A stretch of DNA of 6,354 nucleotides, taken from Alphaproteobacteria bacterium. GTDB lineage: Bacteria; Pseudomonadota; Alphaproteobacteria; M2410. Positions 1 through 6,354 of this stretch are shown here, in pieces. Under the pieces are notes generated by a model. The model was not told the origin of the DNA. It did not search any database and was given only the letters and a program-made list of their open reading frames with translations. Where the stretch lies: assembly GCA_021774955.1 (NCBI GenBank), contig JAJFIN010000357.1, positions 1 through 6,354 on the forward strand. Direction: 5' to 3'. Every line of letters begins with the position of its first letter. Positions within the stretch are counted from its first letter, which is position 1. Both the position numbers and the translations under genes were made by a program.

Positions 1-1
1 T

Positions 2-1879
2 GCGACACAGAATATCTATTCTGCCGGCACTGTAGACCAAATTCCGAAAGAGCTCGCGTGTGGATATCTTTATGGTCATTGGTGGTCAATTCCAGTGCCG
101 GACATTGATCGCTGTGACTATCTCGTTGTCCTTGGCGCCAATCCCATGGTTTCCAATGGTAGTCTTTGGATGGTGCCAGATTTTCGCGGTCGCGCGCGAG
201 AGCTGCAACAACGCGGCGGGAAGATCGTTACGCTTGATCCGAGAAAAACCGAAACAGCCAAAGCATCAGATCGGCATCATTTTATTCGGCCGGGATCTGA
301 CGCTGTATTTTTACTTGGCCTTTTGAATGAGTTTTTTGCACAAGGCGCGCACCCCGCAACCCATCTGATAGATCACCTATCAGGTTGGCAAGAAATTGAA
401 CGAATGGCGAACCAATTTCCGCCTGAGAGAATATCTAAATTTTGTGGCATAGAAGCGCACGACATCTCACAGATAGCGAATGAACTTCTGGAAAATGACA
501 AAGCTGCGTTGTACGGACGTTGCGGCACAACAATGCAACAATTTGGAACTCTCACAAGCTGGCTTATTGAGCTTGTAAATATTGTTGCGGGAAACTTGGA
601 TCGCTCTGGTGGCACCATGTTTGCGAAACCGCCTGCATTTTCTCAAACAACGAGAGGAATTTCTGGAAAAGGTCCGGGCATCACTCCCGGTATTCGTCAC
701 AGTCGGGTGCGAGAATATCCAGATATGAGAGGTGAGTTTCCGATCTCGACGCTTGCTGAAGAAATCGAAACAGCAGGTGAAAACCAGGTTAAAGCACTGA
801 TCACTTTGGCGGGAAATCCGGTTCGAAGTGCGCCCAATTCGGCTAGATTAGCCAAAGCGCTGTCTTCGCTGGAGTTTATGTTGTCCATTGATATTTATCT
901 TAACGAGACGACGAAATACGCTGATGTCATCCTTCCGAGTGCAAGCCATTTTGAGCGAGAACATTATGATTTTTTCCTTGGAAACTTCTCTACCAGAAAT
1001 GTTGCGCGGTATTCCCCGCCTCTGCTTGATCGAAAAGAAGATCAACCCAGTGATTGGGAGATCGTGTTGCAACTTGCTTCAATAATTTCTGGGTTAGGCA
1101 CTTTGGATGAAGCTAGTCTTAAGCTCACGGAAGACCATGTAATTTCTGGTGCGATTGATCTTGCCACAATGGACGGCGGTCCCTTGGAGAAAATTGATAT
1201 AGAAACCATCATCGCCGCCTTGAAAAAGAATTCGGGTGTTTCCCGTATGCTTGACCTGGAACTCAGAATGGGTCCTTATGGCGACATGTTCGGCGCTTGC
1301 CCCAGCGGTCTCAATTTGGGCAGTTTGATGGAGCATCCCGAAGGCATAGATCTGGGTGCGCTGCAACCAAGGCTTCCAGAGATACTCCGCACACCAAGTG
1401 GGAAAATAGAAATGGCGCCTCGAGCACTTTGTGCAGAAGTTGAGAAAGTTGCAGCTCAAGTAGAATCGGAAAGAGGCACGAACTTAAAACTTATTGGTCG
1501 AAGAGATGTGCGTTCTAACAATTCTTGGCTTCACAATCTGCCGGTTCTCGCCAAGGGGCCGGAGCGTTGTACGCTGCAAATTAATCCCGATGACGCCGCA
1601 ACACTCAAGATCGCAGATGGCGATCAAGCTGAAGTCACAAGCAATATAAGCAGGGTCATAGCTATTGTTGAAATTTGCAGTGATATGATGAGTGGGGTCG
1701 TGAGCCTTCCCCATGGTTGGGGTCACGACGAACCCGACACAAAACTTTCAATCGCTGGTGCACGACCGGGCGTCAACTATAACAGGCTTGCCGACGACAA
1801 ATTTCTCGACGGGCCTTCAGGGACGGCAGCGCTTAACGGCATTCCTGTAGAGATCCGGAAGTTTGATCTCGAGCGGTGA
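2..1879 (+). CDS. Molybdopterin-dependent oxidoreductase (BisC/COG0243-like), 5'-truncated by the window edge
   Basis: The frame is open from nt 2, and 31 codons upstream of the first GTG (nt 95) already read as family sequence (SAGTVDQIPK, then ACGYLYGHWW). The GTG is therefore an internal valine and the true start lies outside the window. 625 residues are visible; relatives are usually about 720-760 aa, so roughly 100-130 residues are missing, including any N-terminal Cys cluster for a 4Fe-4S centre. Visible molybdopterin-oxidoreductase signatures, counting from nt 2, are VVLGANP near residue 45, LDPRKTETAKASD near 79, RPGSDA at 96, LAGNPVRSAPNS near nt 807, and YADVILPSASHFE near nt 915. 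The C-terminal molybdopterin-dinucleotide-binding domain begins near nt 1490 and contains RSNNSWLHNLP and SLPHGWGHD. These enzymes carry out two-electron redox chemistry at a Mo- or W-bisMGD centre. This subgroup, with LGSLMEHPEGIDLGALQPRL, is as far as I know uncharacterised, and substrate and location cannot be read here. No frameshift is seen. The family call is firm; the function is open. Confidence 0.93.
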   Translation, partial: ATQNIYSAGTVDQIPKELACGYLYGHWWSIPVPDIDRCDYLVVLGANPMVSNGSLWMVPDFRGRARELQQRGGKIVTLDPRKTETAKASDRHHFIRPGSDAVFLLGLLNEFFAQGAHPATHLIDHLSGWQEIERMANQFPPERISKFCGIEAHDISQIANELLENDKAALYGRCGTTMQQFGTLTSWLIELVNIVAGNLDRSGGTMFAKPPAFSQTTRGISGKGPGITPGIRHSRVREYPDMRGEFPISTLAEEIETAGENQVKALITLAGNPVRSAPNSARLAKALSSLEFMLSIDIYLNETTKYADVILPSASHFEREHYDFFLGNFSTRNVARYSPPLLDRKEDQPSDWEIVLQLASIISGLGTLDEASLKLTEDHVISGAIDLATMDGGPLEKIDIETIIAALKKNSGVSRMLDLELRMGPYGDMFGACPSGLNLGSLMEHPEGIDLGALQPRLPEILRTPSGKIEMAPRALCAEVEKVAAQVESERGTNLKLIGRRDVRSNNSWLHNLPVLAKGPERCTLQINPDDAATLKIADGDQAEVTSNISRVIAIVEICSDMMSGVVSLPHGWGHDEPDTKLSIAGARPGVNYNRLADDKFLDGPSGTAALNGIPVEIRKFDLER

Positions 1880-2100
1880 TGTTGAAGCGGCGCTCTCGGC
1901 GATCTAGGAGCCAATTTTCTGGCGGTTTTGTGGGGTTAATACAGAAAAGAGGCGGGCGCGGGATGATTGAAATTGTGCCAGATGAAGGTTGATATCTCGA
2001 GAGTTGTTTCGCGAACACCTCTTTGATAGACATCCGCCTTACGATCCGGAGAAGAAGCAAAAAAACCGCCCGGTGTGATTTTAGTATACTAAGGATGGCT
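1880..2100. other. Intergenic region between the molybdoenzyme and E1 genes
   Basis: This gap of 221 bp has no convincing gene, promoter or terminator. It contains two 8-bp perfect palindromes, TCTCGAGA (1995-2002) and TTCGCGAA (2008-2015), whose centres are 13 bp apart, about 90-100 nt before the E1 start. A weak TTGAAA (1967-1972), 17 nt, TGATAT (1990-1995) arrangement exists, but its -10 half matches poorly. A 37-codon ORF (1879-1992) starts within the upstream stop codon and looks like chance. The gap length suggests that the E1 gene may have its own control. Confidence 0.5.
2091..2095 (+). promoter_or_regulatory. Ribosome binding site that decides the E1 start
   Basis: AAGGA lies 5 nt upstream of the ATG at 2101, which is normal Shine-Dalgarno spacing. 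The in-frame ATG at 2095 overlaps this motif and so cannot use it. The in-frame TTG at 2023 adds 26 residues (basic, IRRRSKK) with no resemblance to E1 proteins. The start at 2101 is therefore preferred. Confidence 0.6.
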
Positions 2101-4338
2101 ATGTTTGATCGGGCCCAAGTTATTCACTCAGCATTTTCTGAACGCGTGCGCGCTCAGGACTTTCCTACCAGCGATATTAGCTTACGTCTTTCAGATGTTG
2201 GGTTAACCGGTCCAGAACTAGTCGACCTGTTTGAAAGCCAGGTCATGAGCCGTCACTTAGATTTCGTTTCCCGGCGACTGAAAGGTGAAAGCTTCTACAC
2301 AATTGGTAGTGCTGGCCATGAGGGTAATGCTGTTCTTGGTAAGGTGTTTCGCGTGAGCGATATGGCCTTCCTTCATTACCGCAGTGGTGCTTTGCTGGTT
2401 CAACGAAACAAGCAAATACCAGGTAGCACACCTCTCTATGACATGATGCTGTCTTTTGTCGCCTCAAGCGAGGATCCAGTTTCAGGTGGGCGGCATAAAG
2501 TCCTTGGTGGCAAAGATACCTTAGTCCCACCGCAGACGAGCACCATAGCGTCTCATTTACCCAAGGCGGTCGGCGCAGCGCATTCTATCGGTACCGCGCG
2601 CAAGTTAAACAAGATCGATGCGGTGATGCCTCACGATGCGATCATCCTTTGTAATTTTGGCGATGCCTCGGCCAATCATTCGACGACCCAAGGCGCAATC
2701 AACACGGCGTGCTGGACATCTTATCAAAACTCACCGATGCCAATTGTGTTCATCTGCGAAGATAACGGCATTGGCATCTCGGTTCGAACGCCAAAGGGAT
2801 GGGTCGCAGCGAATTTTGCAAATCGACCCGGGCTTGAATATATGGCTTGCGATGGTTTGAATTTACTCGACACTCATCACGCTGCTTCAAAGGCAGTTGC
2901 CTTCGCGCGCCAAAAACGCAAACCCGTATTTCTTCATATGCGCACGGTTCGTTTGATGGGCCATGCGGGATCGGATGTCGAAGCAAATTACCGCGATCAA
3001 AAACAAATTGAGGCGACAGAGGCGCAAGACCCGCTGCTCCATACCGCGCGCATTCTTGTGGAAAACGAAATTCTCAATCCATCGGAGATTGTTGATCTCT
3101 ATGAAGAAATAGAAACGCGCGTGACACGTGTGGCTCAACAAGCAATCACACGGCCTAAGCTGACAACTCCCGAAGCAGTTATGGCATCGATTATTCCACC
3201 CCGACGAGACTTGCCAGCTTCAGCACCAGCTTCTCACCAAGCGCGGACCAAACTATTTCAAAAAGAACAGCGTTTGCTCGAGCAACCCCAACATCTTGCG
3301 CGCCAGATCAATCTGGCCCTTGCAGACATCATGTTACAATATGAAGATACGTCGGTTTTTGGTGAAGATGTTGGTGCCAAAGGTGGTGTTTATAGTGCCA
3401 CAACCGGACTGCAAAAAAAATTCGGTCCAGCTCGTGTTATCGACACTTTGTTAGACGAGCAATCGATTCTCGGGCTAGCAATCGGTCTTGCTCACAACGG
3501 ATTCATTCCAATTCCCGAAATACAGTTCTTAGCTTATGTTCACAATGCGGAAGATCAAATCCGCGGTGAAGCAGCCACACTTCCGTTTTTCTCTGATGGT
3601 CAATTCACCAACCCGATGCTGATCCGCATTGCCGGTCTGGCCTATCAAAAAGGGTTTGGCGGGCATTTCCACAATGATAATTCGATCAGTGTTTTTCGGG
3701 ATATACCGGGCATAATTGTCGCTTGCCCGTCAAACGGGGCGGACGCCGCGGAGATGTTGCGAACCTGCATTCGCCTGGTTCGCGATGAGCAACGCGTCGT
3801 AGTTTTTATCGAGCCCATCGCGCTTTACTTCACAGCCGATCTCCATAAAGAAGGCGACAACGAATGGCTTTCCGTTTACACCCCACCATCGGATACAGAA
3901 GAAATTCCGTTTGGCGTGCCCGGGTTTTATGGAGACGGAAAAAATCTATGTATCGTCACCTACGGCAATGGATATTATTTGAGCCGCAAGGCTGCCAAAA
4001 TATTGTCAGACCAGCACAACGTGCAAGCCCGGATAGTCGATTTACGGTGGCTATCTCCCATAGATGAGCAACAAATTCTGAATGCTGTGAACTCTTGCGA
4101 CGCGGTATTGGTGGTTGATGAATGTCGTCGCACCGGCTCGGTGAGCGAGCAACTCATGACGCTATTTGTTGAAAATGACATTGCCACCGCCGTGAGTAGG
4201 GTGACGGCTTATGATTCCTTTATCCCTCTCGGTGCCGCCGCCTACCAAGTCCTGCCCTCTGTCGAAGGCATTGTAGAGCGTGCGCTTCTTCTTACCGGTT
4301 CGACCTCAAGCAATATTGTGAGAATAGGCGCAGAATGA
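2101..4338 (+). CDS. Fused E1 alpha-beta thiamine-diphosphate-dependent 2-oxoacid dehydrogenase
   Basis: This 745-aa protein carries both E1 halves, which are separate alpha and beta chains in classical pyruvate and branched-chain 2-oxoacid dehydrogenases. Residues about 40-365 are E1-alpha: FYTIGSAGHE (65-74), LHYRSGALL (91-99), SHLPKAVGAAHSIG (151-164), the ThDP/Mg half-motifs GDAS (187-190) and EDNGIGIS (220-227), and HAGSD (288-292) where E1-alpha has its mobile loop. A Pro/Ala-rich linker follows (about 366-395). Residues about 396-735 are E1-beta: FGEDVGAKGGVYSATTGL (420-437), DEQSILG with Glu453 at the cofactor-activating position, GGHFHNDNSIS (520-530) with His524 aligning to the catalytic HSQ histidine, EPIALY (571-576) and VDLRWLSPID (646-655). 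E1 decarboxylates a 2-oxoacid on ThDP and passes the acyl group to a lipoyl-type acceptor. Substrate is not readable, though it most resembles the 2-oxoisovalerate dehydrogenase E1 group. GDAS and HND differ from classical GDGA and HSQ, but I recall the same HFHND motif in fused relatives. No E2 or E3 is in the window. Its stop overlaps the next gene. Confidence 0.9.
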   Translation: MFDRAQVIHSAFSERVRAQDFPTSDISLRLSDVGLTGPELVDLFESQVMSRHLDFVSRRLKGESFYTIGSAGHEGNAVLGKVFRVSDMAFLHYRSGALLVQRNKQIPGSTPLYDMMLSFVASSEDPVSGGRHKVLGGKDTLVPPQTSTIASHLPKAVGAAHSIGTARKLNKIDAVMPHDAIILCNFGDASANHSTTQGAINTACWTSYQNSPMPIVFICEDNGIGISVRTPKGWVAANFANRPGLEYMACDGLNLLDTHHAASKAVAFARQKRKPVFLHMRTVRLMGHAGSDVEANYRDQKQIEATEAQDPLLHTARILVENEILNPSEIVDLYEEIETRVTRVAQQAITRPKLTTPEAVMASIIPPRRDLPASAPASHQARTKLFQKEQRLLEQPQHLARQINLALADIMLQYEDTSVFGEDVGAKGGVYSATTGLQKKFGPARVIDTLLDEQSILGLAIGLAHNGFIPIPEIQFLAYVHNAEDQIRGEAATLPFFSDGQFTNPMLIRIAGLAYQKGFGGHFHNDNSISVFRDIPGIIVACPSNGADAAEMLRTCIRLVRDEQRVVVFIEPIALYFTADLHKEGDNEWLSVYTPPSDTEEIPFGVPGFYGDGKNLCIVTYGNGYYLSRKAAKILSDQHNVQARIVDLRWLSPIDEQQILNAVNSCDAVLVVDECRRTGSVSEQLMTLFVENDIATAVSRVTAYDSFIPLGAAAYQVLPSVEGIVERALLLTGSTSSNIVRIGAE

Positions 4339-5375
4339 AACAAACAGCGCTTGTCATCTGTCCCGGTCGCGGCACTTACAATAAATCTGAGCTTGGCTAT
4401 CTGAAACACCACCACAGTGACAAGGGCGGTTTTGTTGGCGAGCTTGATCAGTTACGGACAAAAGCCGGACAGGTTCCGATAAGTGAATTGGATGGTTCCG
4501 ATACCTTTCGTGCTAACATACATACGACCGGCGATAACGCGTCACTGCTCATCTATGCCTGCGCTCTGGCAGACTTCGCAGACATAAATCGTGAAGCATT
4601 CGACATTATTGCCGTCACCGGAAATTCCATGGGTTGGTATTTGGCGTTGGCCTGCTCCAGCGCCCTGAGTTTGGAAAACGCAGGCCAGGTGGTCAACACT
4701 ATGGGCACGATGATGCATGAGATCGGGGTCGGTGGTCAGGTCGTTTATCCGCTCGTCGATGACCAATGGCGCATCGATACGAAGAACTTAAAAGTCGTTG
4801 AGGAGACCTTGGATGAGGCAACTGCGTCCGGCCATATGGTATCCATTTCGATTGACCTTGGGGGCATTATTGTTTTTGCCGGTGATGAACCGGGTATAGA
4901 GTTTCTGATGGACAAACTTCCCGATCTTGATCGTTTTCCGATGCGGCTTGCAAATCACGCAGCGTTTCACAGTCCCTTGCTTGACCATGTTTCCGCCCGC
5001 GCTTTGGCAGAGATGTCTCGCAAACTGTTTCAGCCCAACCATATTCCGATGATCGACGGGCGTGGCCACGTTTGGTCACCCTATGCAACGGATCTCGAAG
5101 CACTTCATGCCTATACCTTCGGCCATCAAATTACCCAAATCTATGATTTCTCGTCAGCCGTTGAGGTAGGGATCAAAGAGTTTGCACCTGACCGCATCAT
5201 TGTGCTCGGACCGGGCTCAACACTAGGCGCGCCTGTAGCGCAAGAATTAGTCAAGCATCAATGGTGTGGGTTATCCTGTAAGGATGATTTCATAGAGCGC
5301 CAGAAAACTGACCCACTCATTTTGAGCATGGGCATGGGTGACCAGCGAGATATTGTGTGTAAAAGTCGCAGATAG
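4335..5375 (+). CDS. FabD-like acyltransferase (malonyltransferase fold) with atypical substrate pocket
   Basis: This complete 346-aa protein is close to FabD size (about 310 aa), with extra sequence near the N-terminus. ATG 4335 overlaps the E1 stop TGA (4336-4338), and AGG at 4326-4328 is a modest ribosome site, so it is probably translationally coupled to E1. The family loop GQGSQ appears as CPGRGTY (9-15). The nucleophile elbow is GNSMGW (96-101) with Ser98, where FabD has GHSLGE. The catalytic His is in NHAAFHSPLLDH (His212). LGPGSTLG (291-298) is the conserved C-terminal glycine loop. By hand alignment, the FabD Arg that salt-bridges the malonyl carboxylate (E. coli Arg117, in RGELMQ) falls on Met123 in NTMGTMM. 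Ser/His chemistry should therefore be intact, while malonyl specificity is doubtful. It could load a monocarboxylic acyl group on a carrier protein, or hydrolyse stalled acyl groups as trans-AT cluster proofreading enzymes do. Coupling to E1 favours handling the E1 product. There is no signal peptide or membrane segment. The fold call is strong; the role is inferred. Confidence 0.8.
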   Translation: MKQTALVICPGRGTYNKSELGYLKHHHSDKGGFVGELDQLRTKAGQVPISELDGSDTFRANIHTTGDNASLLIYACALADFADINREAFDIIAVTGNSMGWYLALACSSALSLENAGQVVNTMGTMMHEIGVGGQVVYPLVDDQWRIDTKNLKVVEETLDEATASGHMVSISIDLGGIIVFAGDEPGIEFLMDKLPDLDRFPMRLANHAAFHSPLLDHVSARALAEMSRKLFQPNHIPMIDGRGHVWSPYATDLEALHAYTFGHQITQIYDFSSAVEVGIKEFAPDRIIVLGPGSTLGAPVAQELVKHQWCGLSCKDDFIERQKTDPLILSMGMGDQRDIVCKSRR

Positions 5376-5405
5376 AATCTCTAAGGCGAATACCGCTGGG
5401 TTAAT

Positions 5406-5434
5406 CGTCAGTCTGTTAAGAAAATCAGTATATT
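5406..5434 (+). promoter_or_regulatory. Candidate sigma70-type promoter for the amidotransferase gene
   Basis: TCGTCA (5406-5411, 4 of 6 matches to TTGACA) and TATATT (5429-5434, 5 of 6 matches to TATAAT) are separated by 17 nt. Transcription would begin near 5441, leaving a leader of about 65 nt before the GTG at 5506. It lies in the only gap between the acyltransferase and amidotransferase genes. It was judged by eye, and such matches also occur by chance, so the two genes may still be co-transcribed. Confidence 0.35.
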
Positions 5435-5492
5435 CTGGTGCTTGTCTAGATGGTTGCCATGCCTCTCACCTATCTCGAACTTAGCAATATTG

Positions 5493-5499
5493 AAAGGGA
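5493..5499 (+). promoter_or_regulatory. Ribosome binding site supporting a GTG start
   Basis: AAAGGGA lies 6 nt upstream of the GTG at 5506. It matters because the downstream gene has no ATG at its start, and because only the GTG places cysteine at codon 2, which this enzyme family requires as its N-terminal nucleophile. Confidence 0.75.
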
Positions 5500-5505
5500 A
5501 TAGCC

Positions 5506-6354
5506 GTGTGTGGAATTTTCGGTATTGCCTATCGTGATGCAGGGCTCAGTCCCGATGAGGCACGTTTGACCGAGTCTGCAAAATCTCTTGACCACCGCGG
5601 TCCAGATGACCGTTCGATATATGCGGGTGCAGGTTTTGGCTTTGCGCACACGCGACTTTCCTTTGTCGATATTGATGCCAGGAGTGATCAACCGTTTTGG
5701 GATGAAAGTCGAAGATACGTCATTGTTTTCAACGGAGAGATTTATAATTTCAGGGAGCTGAAAGCAGACCTCGAAAATCGCGGGGTGAAATTTCGAACCA
5801 CATCGGATACGGAGGTTTTACTCCTTGCCTTGATCCATGACGGTGCAGAAAGCGTACTTCCTCGCTTAGAGGGCATGTTTGGGTTCGGGTTTTATGACAC
5901 TCAAACGCGTACATTGGTTGTGGCCCGAGATCGCTTTGGCATGAAACCTCTCTATTATTTTGGTGATGGTGAGCGCTTCATGTTCGGCTCTGAAATCAAG
6001 TCAATGCGTCCCTGGCAGGATTTCGATCTCGACCGCTTTACCGTCGCGTCTTATATTCTCAAGCACGGCGGACCAATAAAGGGATTTACGTTTTACCAAG
6101 GTATCAAGGCATTAACCCCAGGATCGATGATCCGTATAGGACCCGATGGCAGAGAAGAGCACAGGGATTTCTTTACGCTCAACGATTTTCTGGATGTCGA
6201 CCATATGCATGCGCTTGAACAAATGAGCGCAAATGAAATTGTTGATCTGATGGACGCAAAACTGTCTGAGAGCGTCAGCAAGCATATGTTTGCCGATGTG
6301 CCAGTAGGTGCGTTTTGTAGCGGTGGTGTTGATTCATCCCTTCTCATGGCGATG
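5506..6354 (+). CDS. asnB: Asparagine synthase (glutamine-hydrolysing), class II amidotransferase, 3'-truncated
   Basis: 283 codons are visible; the frame is still open at the window edge, and family members run about 550-650 aa. The GTG start gives M-C-G-I-F-G, so after Met removal Cys2 is the N-terminal nucleophile that releases ammonia from glutamine. Glutaminase-domain signatures follow in order: DHRGPDD (29-35), TRLSFVDID (49-57, Arg50 matching E. coli AsnB Arg49), NGEIYNF (76-82), SDTEVLL (100-106), GMFGFGFYD (123-131), ARDRFGMKPLYY (140-151) and GSEIKSM (161-167). The synthetase domain begins near residue 240, and PVGAFCSGGVDSS (266-278) contains the PP-loop that binds ATP pyrophosphate. 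The family adenylates a carboxylate and replaces AMP with ammonia. asnB is a family-level symbol: free asparagine synthesis, amidation of a sugar uronate in surface polysaccharide, or amidation of an acyl-carrier intermediate are all possible. A 130-bp gap with a candidate promoter separates it from the acyltransferase, so it may be transcribed independently. Confidence 0.92.
   Translation, partial: MCGIFGIAYRDAGLSPDEARLTESAKSLDHRGPDDRSIYAGAGFGFAHTRLSFVDIDARSDQPFWDESRRYVIVFNGEIYNFRELKADLENRGVKFRTTSDTEVLLLALIHDGAESVLPRLEGMFGFGFYDTQTRTLVVARDRFGMKPLYYFGDGERFMFGSEIKSMRPWQDFDLDRFTVASYILKHGGPIKGFTFYQGIKALTPGSMIRIGPDGREEHRDFFTLNDFLDVDHMHALEQMSANEIVDLMDAKLSESVSKHMFADVPVGAFCSGGVDSSLLMAM

Noticed and set aside
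95..97. GTG as the start of the molybdoenzyme gene
   Set aside because: The same frame is open upstream to nt 2 and encodes conserved family sequence (SAGTVDQIPK), so this codon is an internal valine.
60..326. 88-codon + strand ORF in a second frame at the left end
   Set aside because: It overlaps the molybdoenzyme frame, which shows clear family motifs through the same bases. It is a shadow frame.
1094..1459. 121-codon minus-strand ORF
   Set aside because: It is antisense to the molybdoenzyme coding sequence, has no recognisable family features, and is the expected shadow of a conserved gene.
1889..1930. Possible Rho-independent terminator after the molybdoenzyme gene (GGCGCT with GGAGCC, or GCCA with TGGC, each near T-rich bases)
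   Set aside because: Stems are only 4-5 pairs with a mismatch or wobble in one, and the T runs are short and interrupted. Not strong enough to annotate.
2062..2084. Small hairpin ACCGCCCGGT between A-rich and T-rich bases
   Set aside because: Only a 3-4 bp stem, and it sits just upstream of a start codon. Likely chance.
2085..2090. TATACT as a -10 box just before the E1 gene
   Set aside because: No -35 element at 16-18 nt spacing, and transcription would start after the AAGGA ribosome site and beside the start codon.
6093..6347. 84-codon minus-strand ORF at the right end
   Set aside because: It lies opposite the asparagine synthase frame, which has the conserved SGGVDS and other motifs across this stretch.

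Overview
The window reads as bacterial chromosome, densely coding, with every convincing gene on the + strand. Shine-Dalgarno-type start sites, an ATGA stop/start overlap and a GTG start are typical of a Gram-negative bacterium. Base composition is roughly balanced, and the protein styles would suit a proteobacterium (perhaps alpha), but the window carries no taxonomic marker and this is a guess.

Layout: (1) nt 2-1879 is the C-terminal 625 codons of a molybdopterin (Mo-bisMGD) oxidoreductase whose N-terminus lies upstream of the window. (2) nt 1880-2100 is a 221-bp gap with short palindromes and no strong terminator or promoter. (3) nt 2101-4338 encodes a 745-aa thiamine-diphosphate 2-oxoacid dehydrogenase E1 in which the alpha and beta subunits are fused in one chain. 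(4) nt 4335-5375 encodes a 346-aa FabD-like acyltransferase that starts inside the E1 stop codon (ATGA). It keeps the Ser/His pair, but Met appears to replace the Arg that binds the malonyl carboxylate. (5) nt 5376-5505 is a 130-bp gap with a plausible sigma70-type promoter and a 17-codon ORF. (6) nt 5506-6354 is the first 283 codons of a class II glutamine amidotransferase/asparagine synthase, cut by the right edge just after its ATP-binding SGGVDS loop.

How they may work together (inference): neither a dihydrolipoyl acyltransferase E2 nor a lipoamide dehydrogenase E3 follows the E1. Instead the E1 is translationally coupled to a carrier-protein-type acyltransferase, and an AsnB-type amidotransferase comes next. 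This fits a specialised pathway in which a 2-oxoacid (or ketose) is decarboxylated, the acyl unit is moved to a thiol carrier, and a carboxylate is later amidated. The molybdenum enzyme may add a redox step or may be an unrelated neighbour. No carrier protein, PKS/NRPS module or E2 is visible here, so a biosynthetic cluster remains a hypothesis to be tested in the flanks. There are no RNA genes, mobile elements, CRISPR arrays or long repeats that I can support.
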